A DNA stretch of 59,327 nucleotides from Candidatus Woesearchaeota archaeon (GCA_016930415.1 JAFGGS010000006.1:1-59327), one strand, 5' to 3'; positions 8,373 to 17,275 are shown, counted from the stretch's first letter. The notes: a model not told the origin generated them from the sequence alone. Numbers and translations: made by a program.

Positions 8373-9014
8373 GTGAGTGAGACCAAGCATCATATCTTGA
8401 CAGGCGAGAATGATTATGACTGTATACTTGCATTGATGAGGATTGAGATTCGCATGGGAAGAAAACTTCAGATAGCAGTTCTAGGGAGCAGCAAGGAGAT
8501 ATGCACAAAGAAGGCTTATGATCTTGCAGAGCAGACTGGTGAGGAGATAGCTAAGATAGACGCGATATGCCTGACTGGCGGGGGCCACGGGGTGATGGAA
8601 GCTGCCATGAAGGGCGCAAAGAAGCATGGCGGTTTGACGCTTGGCATCCTCCCTTGGGGCAGGATGGAACACTACAACAAGTATTGTGACGTCGTCGTCG
8701 CGACCGGCATAGGTTTCTCGAGGGACGCGATCAATCTCAATAGCTGCGACGGGGCAATCCTGGTCGGTGGAGGCGCAGGCACTCTTAACGAGGCGACGTA
8801 TGCTTACATCGAGGATATCCCGATAGTCGCGCTCACTCCTAGCGGCGGCATGGCCAAGAAAGTCGCGGGCACGTTCTTTGATGAGAGGAAGACCGAGAAG
8901 GTCTGGGATGTCAAGACCCCAAAGGAAGCGATAGAGAGGATCTTGAAGGAGATCGAGAAGAAGAAATTGGCGTCAAAGAGGCGAGGCTTCAAGAAGCGCC
9001 AGATCGAGTATTGA
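8373..9014 (+). CDS. SLOG-fold protein (TIGR00725 / LOG-like nucleotide-binding family)
   Basis: 213 residues with a Rossmann-like fold. The signatures are QIAVLGSS (about 32), LTGGGHGVMEAAMKGAKKHG (about 67-86) and LVGGGAGTLNEATYAY (about 130-145). Relatives include LOG phosphoribohydrolases and DprA-type nucleotide binders. The exact substrate cannot be told; the LOG catalytic PGGxGTxxE motif appears here as GGGAGTLNE. The start is uncertain: GTG at 8373 gives an N-terminal extension of about 27 residues, while ATG at 8436 or 8455 fits the family start better. A TATA-like AGATTTATGA lies at 8351-8360. The tail is Lys/Arg-rich. Confidence 0.75.
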   Translation: MSETKHHILTGENDYDCILALMRIEIRMGRKLQIAVLGSSKEICTKKAYDLAEQTGEEIAKIDAICLTGGGHGVMEAAMKGAKKHGGLTLGILPWGRMEHYNKYCDVVVATGIGFSRDAINLNSCDGAILVGGGAGTLNEATYAYIEDIPIVALTPSGGMAKKVAGTFFDERKTEKVWDVKTPKEAIERILKEIEKKKLASKRRGFKKRQIEY

Positions 9015-9128
9015 GTATTTAAATGTCTGGTTCTGGTTGTTCAAGACACTTGTTCTTTAGAAGAGGGACATATAAGGGGAAAAAATGTGATGAAATAGTT
9101 TCAAGAATTTTGTGAAGAAGATAAGCGT

Positions 9129-9527
9129 TTATTCCGCGCTCTCGTCTTCCTCTTCTGCTTTCTCTTCCTTTGCCTTCTTTGGAGATACTGCTGGCTTAGC
9201 CTGCTGTTTTGCTCCCTTTGCAGGAGCTTGCTTCTTTGCCTTTTGTTTCTTGGGCGCGGTTGGTTTCTCTTCCTTCTTGTTCTTTTGCTCGACCAGTCCC
9301 TTGAATCCGAGCTCTTCTCCGGCCTTCAGCACCTGCGCGGGCGGCGCGTTCTTTGATATGCTGACTACCTTGTCGAGCGGCTCTAGGTGCTTGACGTTGC
9401 ACTTCCTTCTCCTGGTCTCTCCGTCTATCAAGACTGTATTCGTGCCCGGGTTGTCTATCACTATGCACTTCTTGCCTGCGTCCCTGCCTGCTATCTTCAG
9501 GCAGACTCTTCCGATTTCGAATAACAT
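9129..9527 (-). CDS. rpl14e: Ribosomal protein eL14 with a long Lys/Ala/Glu tail
   Basis: 132 residues. The KOW-type core MLFEIGRVCLKIAGRDAGKK and the following VDNPGTNTVLIDGE-like segment are diagnostic of archaeal eL14. I use the ATG at 9527 because GGAGGATTGG precedes it; a longer reading adds 14 unlike residues. After about residue 80 the protein becomes a low-complexity tail of Lys, Ala, Glu and Pro, about 50 residues longer than common eL14. It is the last gene of the translation cluster, 196 bases after eL34. Confidence 0.9.
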   Translation of the reverse strand: MLFEIGRVCLKIAGRDAGKKCIVIDNPGTNTVLIDGETRRRKCNVKHLEPLDKVVSISKNAPPAQVLKAGEELGFKGLVEQKNKKEEKPTAPKKQKAKKQAPAKGAKQQAKPAVSPKKAKEEKAEEEDESAE

Positions 9528-9723
9528 TTGCTCCAATCCTCCATGTTGAGCGCGTGGGCGCTGATTCATGCTTATTTCTTTTGTTTCCTTCTTTTTCTTT
9601 TACTTAGCCTTCGCATCTGTTTAAGACTTAACTTGGCTTTCGTCGCCGAAAGCGCAGGTCAGATGCTTGTAAGGCATGACTGTTATGAAAAAATTTACGG
9701 GTTTCTTTTTTGTCTTTCTTTTT

Positions 9724-9990
9724 CTAGGCTCGGGCCTGGGCTTTGAGCTTCATCCTCAGGCAGTTGGCGCAGAGCACTCCACCATAAGCCCTGGCAACGG
9801 TCTTCTTGGACTTAGCCGTGTTCTTGGCTTTGGCAGTGTTAAGCCTGGGTATTCCTTTCAGCTCGATTCCGCACTTCGAGCACTTTGCGCTCTTAGGCTT
9901 CCTCTTCTGGAACGTGAGCTTGGTGCTCCCGCCAGGCATCCTCTTATGGACGCGCTTCAGGGTCCTTGACTTGTGTCTTCCTGCTACCAT
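9724..9990 (-). CDS. rpl34e: Ribosomal protein eL34
   Basis: 88 residues. MVAGRHKSRTLKRVHKRMPG and the paired Cys motifs (CSKCG and CANC) form the zinc-binding large-subunit protein eL34. The ATG at 9990 matches the family N-terminus. The upstream reading adds 18 hydrophobic residues and would run through the promoter. A TATA box at 10013-10024 on this strand gives it an own promoter inside the cluster. Confidence 0.95.
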   Translation of the reverse strand: MVAGRHKSRTLKRVHKRMPGGSTKLTFQKRKPKSAKCSKCGIELKGIPRLNTAKAKNTAKSKKTVARAYGGVLCANCLRMKLKAQARA

Positions 9991-10012
9991 GTTACCCCTC
10001 AGGAAAAAAGGG

Positions 10013-10024
10013 GTATTTATAAAG
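10013..10024 (-). promoter_or_regulatory. TATA box of the eL34 gene
   Basis: On the minus strand the box reads CTTTATAAATAC and is centred 28 bases before the eL34 ATG, which fits a nearly leaderless start. ACCCC and GGGGT flank the initiation region (9993-10013). Confidence 0.5.
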
Positions 10025-10097
10025 GTTATTATTTCAGAAAACAAGGCAGGGAAAAGAGTGAAAGGAGAACTTTCTTGTCAGGGACAAAGGAGCGCGC

Positions 10098-10868
10098 TTA
10101 GTATATCTTCAGTATCTTCCTCATGAGCATGCTAAGGCCTATGCTCAGGACCAAGTAGGCCCAGAACCAGGTGAACCTGACGCCTAGTATCCTGAAAGGA
10201 TACACCTTCTCGTTGCCTACAACTATCTTTTTAAGCTTTGAGTCGCTTATGAGCTTTTCTGGAGCAGAGTATTTCTTGCCTTCAGAAATCAGGATTGCGT
10301 GGTCATATTTCTCTCCGTTGTAATCTAACGTGACCTTGTATTCGCCCACAGCTCCCTTGAGCTGCCAGACCGCGATGTTCTCCTTGCTTGAGGGATTATA
10401 TTCTATGATCTGGGTTTGGTTGCTGACGAACGTCAGTTCTGGAATGGAGCTTAAGGATGCAGAGGACGCGTGGCCGTCAGCGAACACTCCTGTGACTGTG
10501 AACGTGGAGCTTGGAGCTATCGGATAATATGCGAGATTCTGGCTCATCCACGCGAAGATTATCAAGACTGGTATCATGGTGTAGAACGTCGCCTTGAAGC
10601 TGTGTTTCATGTATTCCAGGTTCTTCTGCATGGCCTGGCTTTGAGCTTCCATCGCCTTCTGGGGATTCTCCTTTGAGAGCTTCCTTATCTTAGCCTGGGA
10701 TTCTTTCATATCCGTCTTCAGGCGCTTCATCTCAGTCTGGTTCGTCGCGTACTTGTAGACGAGCGTGATTAGGAGGGTGACTATGAATGAGAGGATGAAG
10801 ATCGAGAGCGCAGGGTCTAGGTTGAGAAGAGGGTCAAGCACTGGATCTAAAAAACTTGTGAATCCCAT
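10098..10868 (-). CDS. Archaeal YidC-like membrane insertase (DUF106, Oxa1 superfamily)
   Basis: 256 residues. A first membrane segment (about 15-38) precedes a positively charged coiled-coil hairpin (about 40-85, rich in Lys/Gln/Met). A second segment lies at about 92-112, an exposed beta-rich part at about 120-220, and a last segment near the C-terminus. This is the plan of archaeal DUF106 proteins, relatives of EMC3/TMCO1 that insert membrane proteins with the ribosome. Its place after secY is conserved in archaea. I use ATG 10868 (after GGGGTGAG) instead of the GTG five codons upstream. The exposed domain looks large for the family. Confidence 0.85.
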   Translation of the reverse strand: MGFTSFLDPVLDPLLNLDPALSIFILSFIVTLLITLVYKYATNQTEMKRLKTDMKESQAKIRKLSKENPQKAMEAQSQAMQKNLEYMKHSFKATFYTMIPVLIIFAWMSQNLAYYPIAPSSTFTVTGVFADGHASSASLSSIPELTFVSNQTQIIEYNPSSKENIAVWQLKGAVGEYKVTLDYNGEKYDHAILISEGKKYSAPEKLISDSKLKKIVVGNEKVYPFRILGVRFTWFWAYLVLSIGLSMLMRKILKIY

Positions 10869-10960
10869 TTTTCTGCATCTCACCCCGAAAAAGCTGTGCT
10901 TATTGAAAATATTGAAAAAAATATGAAACTGGATCTATAATGCGCGCGGATGCACGCAGC

Positions 10961-12328
10961 CTAACCAGTGATGAATTTCCTCATCATCGGATTCATGTCC
11001 ATCAGGTGCTGCTGCGCAATCTCCTCGTAGAGCCTGTAGACGATCGATACTGTAAGCAAAAGTCCTGTTCCGCTCGTAAGAGCGCCTGATATGTCTGCTA
11101 GCGCGGCGAGGATTCCCACTGCGATTCCACCGAGCACTGTGAGCGGCCAGATATACCTGCCAAGCATCCTCTCAAGAACCCGGACATCCTTCCTAAAACC
11201 CGGAATCTGGAGTCCTGAGCTAAGCATCTGGTTAGCCTGGGCTCTCGGGTCAAGCCCTGAGGTCTGCACCCAGAATATGCTGAACACGACCGCACCTATT
11301 ACCATGAAACCCATGTATACCAGCGCGCTCCACAAGTCTATCATGGATAGTGAGTTAGTAAGTATCATCCTGACAACTTGCGGGCCGTAAAGCCAGGATG
11401 CCAATCCTGAGATGGGATTGTTTCCTGCGAACGTGCCGAGTATAGGATAGCCCCAATTAGCCAGGAGCTTTGCGAACAGCTGGACGTTGGCTATGAGCGC
11501 GGCCACAAGGATGACTGGGATGTTGCTCGTGTAGAAGAAGTGGAGAGGCCACCTTACGCCGTATCCCCTTACTCTTCCGAAACTCAAAGGTATCTCTACC
11601 TTCATTGATTGACCATACACTACCATGATGAACACTACTACAGTCGCGATTATGCCTGCGAGCATGAGTCCTGCGTTGACAGCGTCCCCTGAGCTCAAGG
11701 ATTGTATCAGTCCAGGAACAGCTCCAGAGGCTATCCCTGGGTTTGTCGGGCTTGGAAGAGGGTTAAAAGCCCTTATGAAAAGGCTCTGGGAGACTCCTGC
11801 TGCTATGAACAGGCTGATTCCTGACCCGAAACCCCACTTGCTCACGACCTCGTCCATGAACATGATGAGGATTCCTCCAAGGAAGAGCTGGAATATGAGG
11901 ACTCCTGGAGAGATCCCTGCTGCGGGCGAGAGTCCGCCCATACCGACGTATATCCCTCCCTCGAAAAGTATGAAGAATATCGACAGAAGCTTCTGTATCC
12001 CTTGGTATCTCTTCTTTCCCTCGTGGCTCGTAAGGTCGAACTTGACGATGCCTGAGCCGTTAAGCAGCTGGAGGACGATCGATGCAGTGACTATAGGCCC
12101 TATTCCCAAGCTTATTATGCTTCCAAAGCTAGCCCCAAGGATGACTGATAGAAACTCGAACTGCTGGAGCGCGTTCGCCCCTAAGCCGTAGAGCGGCACC
12201 AGCCCCAGTATGAAGAACAGCACTAGAGTGATCAGCGTCCATTTCAGCTTCTCGTTGAACGCGAGCCTCTTCTGGGTGGGTGGCTGTACTTCGGGAAGGT
12301 TGTTTAAGAAAGTGTCAATAAATCCCAT
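10961..12328 (-). CDS. secY: Preprotein translocase subunit SecY (Sec61 alpha)
   Basis: 455 residues with ten hydrophobic segments. It shows the plug-region sequence, RGYGVRWPLHFFYTSNIPVI in the cytosolic loop, and a C-terminus ending IAQQHLMDMNPMMRKFITG, typical of archaeal SecY. It forms the protein-conducting channel with SecE and SecG/Sec61-beta (not in the window). It follows uL15 after a 140-base gap that contains a TATA box, so it can be transcribed separately from the ribosomal genes. Confidence 0.97.
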   Translation of the reverse strand: MGFIDTFLNNLPEVQPPTQKRLAFNEKLKWTLITLVLFFILGLVPLYGLGANALQQFEFLSVILGASFGSIISLGIGPIVTASIVLQLLNGSGIVKFDLTSHEGKKRYQGIQKLLSIFFILFEGGIYVGMGGLSPAAGISPGVLIFQLFLGGILIMFMDEVVSKWGFGSGISLFIAAGVSQSLFIRAFNPLPSPTNPGIASGAVPGLIQSLSSGDAVNAGLMLAGIIATVVVFIMVVYGQSMKVEIPLSFGRVRGYGVRWPLHFFYTSNIPVILVAALIANVQLFAKLLANWGYPILGTFAGNNPISGLASWLYGPQVVRMILTNSLSMIDLWSALVYMGFMVIGAVVFSIFWVQTSGLDPRAQANQMLSSGLQIPGFRKDVRVLERMLGRYIWPLTVLGGIAVGILAALADISGALTSGTGLLLTVSIVYRLYEEIAQQHLMDMNPMMRKFITG

Positions 12329-12400
12329 TCTTCATCCAAACCCCCACTAAGCTCGTTGCTCACATTCCCCTTCATCTTAAAAGATGAACGGATAAAAGCG

Positions 12401-12410
12401 AATTATAAAG
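12401..12410 (-). promoter_or_regulatory. Candidate internal promoter of secY
   Basis: On the minus strand CTTTATAATT predicts a start near 12380 and a leader of about 50 bases. It lies in the longest gap between the uL15 and secY genes. Confidence 0.35.
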
Positions 12411-12471
12411 CGATTGTAAAGATTGTTATAAAAACTTTTAGATTCTCAGAAGAGAAAGCCTTGCTGCGGTC

Positions 12472-12996
12472 CTACTCCTCAGACTCATCTTCAGATGCTT
12501 TCTTAGGATCATCTGCCTTCTTCTTAGGAGCTGCTTTCTTCTTGGCCTTCTTCTTCATGGTCTTCAGGATCGTGACTTCGCCTCCTTTTTCAGCGATCTT
12601 CTCGACTGCTCCTGCGGATGCGAAGTCGACTTTTATGAAGAGAGCGCATGAAGGAGAGCCTGTTCCAAGTAGCTTGTCAAATCCTGCCTTAGTGAGGTCT
12701 ACTTCGTAGTCGCTTCCTTTCTTTGAGGCGATTCCGTGCTTAAGCCAAAGCGGCAGGTCTTTCTCTATCTGGTCTATGTTTACCGCGCAGATGATCTTCC
12801 TGTTCTTGGTCGTGAACCCGAACTTACCCTGTCGCTCCTTCCAGAACGACGGCTTCTTGCCGTCTGAGCGTTTTCCGCTGCCTGCACGACCGCGACCGCC
12901 CCTGTTGCCAGCTCCCTTGTGGTGAGCCTTGCCTCTGCCCCATCCGTGGAAGGTGCTTGCCCTTTGCTTGTGAACCTTTCTCTTCTTGAACTTCAT
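12472..12996 (-). CDS. rpl15: Ribosomal protein uL15 with Lys-rich tail
   Basis: 174 residues. The Gly/Arg/His-rich N-terminus (TFHGWGRGKAHHKGAGNRGG) is the rRNA-penetrating extension of archaeal uL15. The globular part ends near ILKTMKKK, followed by about 25 Lys/Ala/Asp/Glu residues beyond the usual end. It assembles late in the large subunit near the peptidyl-transferase centre. It lies 22 bases after uL30. Confidence 0.95.
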   Translation of the reverse strand: MKFKKRKVHKQRASTFHGWGRGKAHHKGAGNRGGRGRAGSGKRSDGKKPSFWKERQGKFGFTTKNRKIICAVNIDQIEKDLPLWLKHGIASKKGSDYEVDLTKAGFDKLLGTGSPSCALFIKVDFASAGAVEKIAEKGGEVTILKTMKKKAKKKAAPKKKADDPKKASEDESEE

Positions 12997-13018
12997 AAAA
13001 ATCCCTCTTTGGAGTTGA

Positions 13019-13507
13019 TTAAAGCATCTTTTGTATGAGGTCGTTCATCTTCTCGCCGCGGTGCCCTAGTGCTCCACCGAGGTTGAACGGCTTCTTTATC
13101 CCCTTCTTCTCGAATCCCCCCCTTGGCGGGTGGAGCCTGAAGAACTTCTTAAGCTTGCCTGAGCAGTCCTTCTCGCCTCTCTTCTCGACGAGCAGGTTGT
13201 AGGTCTCATCTGTTATCGTGCCGAAAGTGACGTAGTCCTTGCACTTCATGACCGAAGCCCTGTTCAAGGGCGTGTCTGGAACGACTACGCATGCGAGCTT
13301 CTGCCGGAGCATGAAGTTGTCTATCGTGGCGATTATGTCCTTCCTCGCGTGGATGAGCCCTCTTACGAGTATGATCGCGAGCTTTCCTGCGGCAAGTGAT
13401 GCTGCCGGTGATGCGCCTGCTGGTGCCTTGGCTGTCGCCTTTGTGGCTGCTGGCTTCTTGATCGTCGGCTTCCTTGTCTTTTCCTGTCCTGGTTTTTCTG
13501 ATGCCAT
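13019..13507 (-). CDS. rpl30: Ribosomal protein uL30 with N-terminal extension
   Basis: 162 residues. The uL30 core begins near residue 42 at KLAIILVRGLIHARKDI, followed by the archaeal extension with VVPDTPLNRASVMKCKDYV and FRLHPPRGGFEKKGIK. The first 40 residues are an extra Ala/Lys/Pro-rich stretch. Large-subunit protein; 32 bases downstream of uS5. Confidence 0.93.
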   Translation of the reverse strand: MASEKPGQEKTRKPTIKKPAATKATAKAPAGASPAASLAAGKLAIILVRGLIHARKDIIATIDNFMLRQKLACVVVPDTPLNRASVMKCKDYVTFGTITDETYNLLVEKRGEKDCSGKLKKFFRLHPPRGGFEKKGIKKPFNLGGALGHRGEKMNDLIQKML

Positions 13508-13539
13508 GTATAATCGACCTTGCTATCCGCTTCTGCGGT

Positions 13540-14379
13540 TTATTGCTCTCCTTCAGGCTGCGTAGGAGCGGTCTCTGACGCCTCTGACGCTTCTGCTGCA
13601 TCTCTCTTCTTCTCGCCCTCTACTATCGCGAGCTTATCGATATCATCATGCCTGATCTTGACTTTTGCGAGCTGCCTCAAAGCATCCTCGCAGGCGTATA
13701 CGAAGTTGACCCTGTTCTTGGTCTGGCCCCTCGTCTTTGCCCAGATGTCCTTGATGCCTGCCAGCTCGATAATCTTTGCAATGTCCTTCTGGCAGATTAT
13801 ACCCTTTCCCTTAGGAGCGGGCATGAGCTTAATCTCGACTGAGCCGCACTTGCCGGTCACTGCGTAAGGTATTGAGTGGGGGGTCTGGCATCCGCATTGC
13901 CAGCTTCCGCATCCTCTCCTGATCTTGAATATGTTGATCTTCGCCCTTCTCATGGCTTTCTCCCTTGCAGGGACAGTCTCCTTGGCTTTTCCAAGGCCCA
14001 CACCTACGTGACCATTCCTGTCGCCCACGACTGCAATGGTAGAGAACTTTGGCTTATTGCCCTCCATGGTCTTCTTCTGGGTCTGCCTGAAGACTCTCCT
14101 GGCGCCGCCTCCGAACTTTCCCTTTGACTGGCCTATCAGCATCAGGTCGTTTTCAAGCGTGAGGAGCGAATCAGTTATCTCTGGCTCAAGTATCCTCATG
14201 GTCTGATCAAGTATCTCGTCGATGCTTGTAATCTCCCTGTCCTTGACTTTCTTCCCGAGCTCGGTCTTGGGCTTCCAGTTAGCGAAGTCAGGTGTCTTCT
14301 CAGTCTTGTTATCCTGCATTGGGCCGCGACCGCGACCGCGCTTGGGATTTCTTGATTCATTCTCTTTTCTTCTTGCCAT
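13540..14379 (-). CDS. rps5: Ribosomal protein uS5
   Basis: 279 residues. It contains the double-stranded-RNA-binding fold (GRGARRVFRQTQ-like region and VVGDRNGHVGVGLGKAKE) and the C-terminal domain ending AKVKIRHDDI. Charged, low-complexity ends (about 25 residues N-terminal, 30 C-terminal with Glu/Ala/Thr) are unusual. The ATG at 14379 (MARRKENESRN) follows a GGTTGA element; a TTG nine bases upstream is the alternative. Small-subunit protein of the decoding site. Confidence 0.94.
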   Translation of the reverse strand: MARRKENESRNPKRGRGRGPMQDNKTEKTPDFANWKPKTELGKKVKDREITSIDEILDQTMRILEPEITDSLLTLENDLMLIGQSKGKFGGGARRVFRQTQKKTMEGNKPKFSTIAVVGDRNGHVGVGLGKAKETVPAREKAMRRAKINIFKIRRGCGSWQCGCQTPHSIPYAVTGKCGSVEIKLMPAPKGKGIICQKDIAKIIELAGIKDIWAKTRGQTKNRVNFVYACEDALRQLAKVKIRHDDIDKLAIVEGEKKRDAAEASEASETAPTQPEGEQ

Positions 14380-14436
14380 GATTATCAACCGTCTGTTTTA
14401 TAGTCCCTATAGTTCTTTTTGCTTCGATCCCATATC

Positions 14437-14997
14437 TTAGGAGTTCATGATCTTCTTCTTGACAGCCTCGACGTCATCTGACATCTTTGAAGCGTCTGCC
14501 TTGTCTGTCTTGTACTTTGAGAACTGTATCTTGTCCTCTGTACTTCCGAAATAGGATGAAATGTGCGCTCCCTTGAGCCTATCTTCGCTCGGAAAGGATT
14601 CCTCGTCAGCAGGCACGTTCAAGCCGCCATCAATCGCTCCCTTGATTGCCGCGAACACTCTCGAGCCCGCAGCGTTAGTCTGGAAGCCAAGGTCTGTTAT
14701 TGATTCTGAGACCTTGACAGTCTTGGCTTTCTTTGCGAGCAAGACCCCTGCAAGGTAGCATGCCGGAAGGTTGTTGTAAGAGTACTTCCATCCGTATTTT
14801 GAGAGTGATTTCGAAGTGACTGCGCAGAGCACCTTGTCGCCGTCAGGCTGGTATTCCGTTATCTGAAGTATGAGCTGCTTGTTGGTCTTTCTGATGACAA
14901 GCCTAGGCTTCCTGCTCTTCAGGTAGACCAGTCTCTTCTTGTAATTGGTCCTGCCTTCTCTCTTTCTCCTGTACGCTACGACTTTGTTCGTTGTCAT
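14437..14997 (-). CDS. rpl18: Ribosomal protein uL18
   Basis: 186 residues. YRRKREGRTNYKKRLVYLKS and the later RVFAAIKGAIDGGLNVP are typical of archaeal uL18, the 5S rRNA-binding protein of the central protuberance. Length is normal. It is 23 bases downstream of eL19 in the usual archaeal order. Confidence 0.95.
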   Translation of the reverse strand: MTTNKVVAYRRKREGRTNYKKRLVYLKSRKPRLVIRKTNKQLILQITEYQPDGDKVLCAVTSKSLSKYGWKYSYNNLPACYLAGVLLAKKAKTVKVSESITDLGFQTNAAGSRVFAAIKGAIDGGLNVPADEESFPSEDRLKGAHISSYFGSTEDKIQFSKYKTDKADASKMSDDVEAVKKKIMNS

Positions 14998-15020
14998 TTT
15001 ATCTTTCCTCTGAATCGTGA

Positions 15021-15569
15021 TTATTCTTCCTGTTTCTTAGCCTTCTTAGGCGCTGCTTTCGGCTTGGTTGCCTTAGCGGGTGATGCCGACGCAGAAGCGT
15101 CTGAGCCTTTTACCGTCCGATCCTTGCTTACGAGACTTCGCTCGTCCATGAAGATCTGGATGTGCTTGACGCTCCTGAAGAAGCCCCCTCCTACCTTCGC
15201 ATAAAGGTCCTTGTAGATGTCGTGCGTCACGACTCCCTTCTCCAATATCCTCTTGAGGAAGTTCCTCTGGCTTCTGACCCTGTTCATCCAGGCCCTCTTC
15301 TTAGGAGTCCTCGCAGTCTTCTTCCCTTTCCTGGTTCCGACTCCTCTCCTGAGACCTTTTCTCTTCTGGCGCTTAGTCTTGTTGGCTCTTGCGCGCGATA
15401 CTCCTTTGTCAGGAGCGATCTTGATTATGCCTTCCCCTATTAGCGACCTGATGTCTTGCTTGGTTATGGCTTCCTTTATGTCTTCAAGGCTGGCCGGGTC
15501 GAACGTCACCTTCTTAGGTGAACATTTCATAACGCTTGCCGCGAGCCTTTTTTGGAGTGTAAGCTTCAT
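15021..15569 (-). CDS. rpl19e: Ribosomal protein eL19 with Lys/Ala tail
   Basis: 182 residues. LTLQKRLAASVMKCSPKKV starts the protein, with the basic GLRRGVGTRKGKKTARTPKK segment in the middle. The last 35 residues are Ala/Ser/Lys-rich and exceed the usual archaeal eL19 end. Large-subunit protein near the polypeptide exit side. Confidence 0.94.
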   Translation of the reverse strand: MKLTLQKRLAASVMKCSPKKVTFDPASLEDIKEAITKQDIRSLIGEGIIKIAPDKGVSRARANKTKRQKRKGLRRGVGTRKGKKTARTPKKRAWMNRVRSQRNFLKRILEKGVVTHDIYKDLYAKVGGGFFRSVKHIQIFMDERSLVSKDRTVKGSDASASASPAKATKPKAAPKKAKKQEE

Positions 15570-15603
15570 CTTCAGTCAAACCTCTTGGTGTTATGTGTCA
15601 TTA

Positions 15604-16236
15604 TCATGATCTCTTGGTGAGTATCTTGTCCTTCTCTTCCTTCTCTAGCCTTTTCTTCGCATCTTCCTCGGATTCTGCTTCAGGAGTTGCAGTCGCCGCG
15701 GAGTTGTCTGAGGCATCGGATTTCTCCTCTTCCTTCTTGGCAGGCTTCTTTTCCTTGGCCTTCTCTTTTGCTTTTTTCTCATCTGCCTTCTTCTGCTCTT
15801 CCTTGCTCTTCTTCTTGGCCTGCCTCTCCTTTACCTTTGCGTCTATCTGCTCGATAGCCTTTGAGGCGTCGAGGTTCAAGATCTTAAGTCCCTTCTTGGA
15901 GGCTGTCTCCACAAGGAGCTTCCTATTCCTATCCCCTACTGACGCGATTATTATTCCGTGCTTGTTAGTGAGCGTCTCGAACTGCCTGAGGTTTGATACG
16001 AGTACGGGGATAAGTCCCGAGGAGTCAAGCCCCCTTATCTGAACAGGCGACCTGAATCCTGACCTTGGACCCTTCTTGTGCCCCCTTCTCTTGAGGCGCT
16101 GCTTGTTGTCGCAGCCCCTTGCCTTTCGCCATACGTTAGACTCGATCCTTGCTTTCTTGTTCGAGTCCTTCCTGCAAAAGACAGGCTTCTTCCTCTTCGC
16201 CTTTGCTCTTAGTTCGAGTAGTTTTTTGTTATCCAT
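15604..16236 (-). CDS. rpl32e: Ribosomal protein eL32 with an 85-residue charged tail
   Basis: 210 residues. The eL32 domain (about 1-125) shows ESNVWRKARGCDNKQRLKRR and IASVGDRNRKLLVETASKKG. From about residue 130 a nearly pure Lys/Glu/Ala segment follows, then a Ser/Ala/Glu segment, predicted as helix or disordered. This tail nearly doubles the protein relative to ordinary archaeal eL32 and has no counterpart I recognise. Confidence 0.93.
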   Translation of the reverse strand: MDNKKLLELRAKAKRKKPVFCRKDSNKKARIESNVWRKARGCDNKQRLKRRGHKKGPRSGFRSPVQIRGLDSSGLIPVLVSNLRQFETLTNKHGIIIASVGDRNRKLLVETASKKGLKILNLDASKAIEQIDAKVKERQAKKKSKEEQKKADEKKAKEKAKEKKPAKKEEEKSDASDNSAATATPEAESEEDAKKRLEKEEKDKILTKRS

Positions 16237-16275
16237 TGATCATCACGTTTTTATCTTGATTCTTCCTTGTCCTCA

Positions 16276-16824
16276 TCATCTAATCAGGGATTTTCCGTCT
16301 TTCTCTATCAGGAATATCCCGTCCTGGAACCTTCTCTTGTCAAAGCCAGGCCTCTTGGTCGACTGCTCTATGGTCGCGGCGGTCTGGCTTACCAGCTCCT
16401 TGTTGACGCCTTCAAGCACTATTATCTGACCGTCGATCTTGGCACTGACGCCCTGAGGTATTGTTATCTGCCTTGGAATCTGCTCCCCGTAGAAGTTCTT
16501 GACTTCAACCTGGCTGCCCTTCACTACAGCAGTCATCGGGAAGTGGCTTGAACAGACCTTGAGCTTGTAGGTGTGCCCCTCGCTCACGCCCTTGAAGAGG
16601 TTCTTCAGGTGCGCTATGAATGTCATGATTATCTTCTTCTCACGAAGAGTCGCGTTCTTAGAGGAGAAGATTATCTTCCCCCCCTCGATCTTCGCCTCTA
16701 TGCTCGGGAGTGTTAGTGTTTTCTCGCAATCTCCCTTCGGGCCTTTCACCTTGAAGAGACCGTTTGCTAGGGTGACTTGTATCCCTTCCGGGATTTGAAT
16801 GTCTTCACTTATATCCTGTTTCAT
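16276..16824 (-). CDS. rpl6: Ribosomal protein uL6
   Basis: 182 residues with two homologous beta-alpha domains. The signatures are GIQVTLANGLFKVKGPKGDC and PRQITIPQGVSAKIDGQIIV. The ATG at 16824 (MKQDISEDIQ) follows GAAGG; the TTG 15 bases upstream is less likely. It contacts the sarcin-ricin loop region of the large subunit. It follows uS8 after 16 bases. Confidence 0.94.
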   Translation of the reverse strand: MKQDISEDIQIPEGIQVTLANGLFKVKGPKGDCEKTLTLPSIEAKIEGGKIIFSSKNATLREKKIIMTFIAHLKNLFKGVSEGHTYKLKVCSSHFPMTAVVKGSQVEVKNFYGEQIPRQITIPQGVSAKIDGQIIVLEGVNKELVSQTAATIEQSTKRPGFDKRRFQDGIFLIEKDGKSLIR

Positions 16825-16840
16825 CTTGAAAACCTTCAAT

Positions 16841-17233
16841 CTAGTAGCAGTAGCTTATAAGTCGGCCGCCGATCTCCTTCTTCTTGGCCTCGTCGTGCAC
16901 CATCAAGCCCTGGGACGTGCTTACCAGCAGTATCCCGAAGTCCTTAGCAGGGAGGTATCTCTTCTCGAATTTCTCGAAATTGTCATATTTCAGGCTGAAT
17001 CTCGGCTTGATGACCCCTGTCTTGTTTATCTTCCCGAGCAGGTTGATCTTCAGCAGGTCGCCTTTCGAGTCCTCGATCACCTCGAACCCTCCGATGTAGA
17101 GGCGAGCCTGCATTATCGACAATACCTGCCTGATTATCTTGGAGTTGTTCTTTGTGACTAGCTCTTTCTTCCCTGCCTTCTCATAGGCGACTATCTGGGA
17201 AAGCACGTTTGCGAGTGGATCGTTAAGGCTCAT
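16841..17233 (-). CDS. rps8: Ribosomal protein uS8
   Basis: 130 residues. MSLNDPLANVLSQI and the C-terminal DFGILLVSTSQGLMVHDEA are the conserved ends of archaeal uS8, which binds helix 21 of 16S rRNA and organises the central domain of the small subunit. Normal length. Confidence 0.96.
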   Translation of the reverse strand: MSLNDPLANVLSQIVAYEKAGKKELVTKNNSKIIRQVLSIMQARLYIGGFEVIEDSKGDLLKINLLGKINKTGVIKPRFSLKYDNFEKFEKRYLPAKDFGILLVSTSQGLMVHDEAKKKEIGGRLISYCY

Positions 17234-17275
17234 CTTCTTTCTTCCTCATGTTGTTTATTGCGTTGTTCATCTGGT

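Noticed and set aside
11625-12191. 188-codon open frame antisense to secY
   Set aside because: A shadow of the hydrophobic secY gene; no start signal and Pro/Thr/Met-rich composition.
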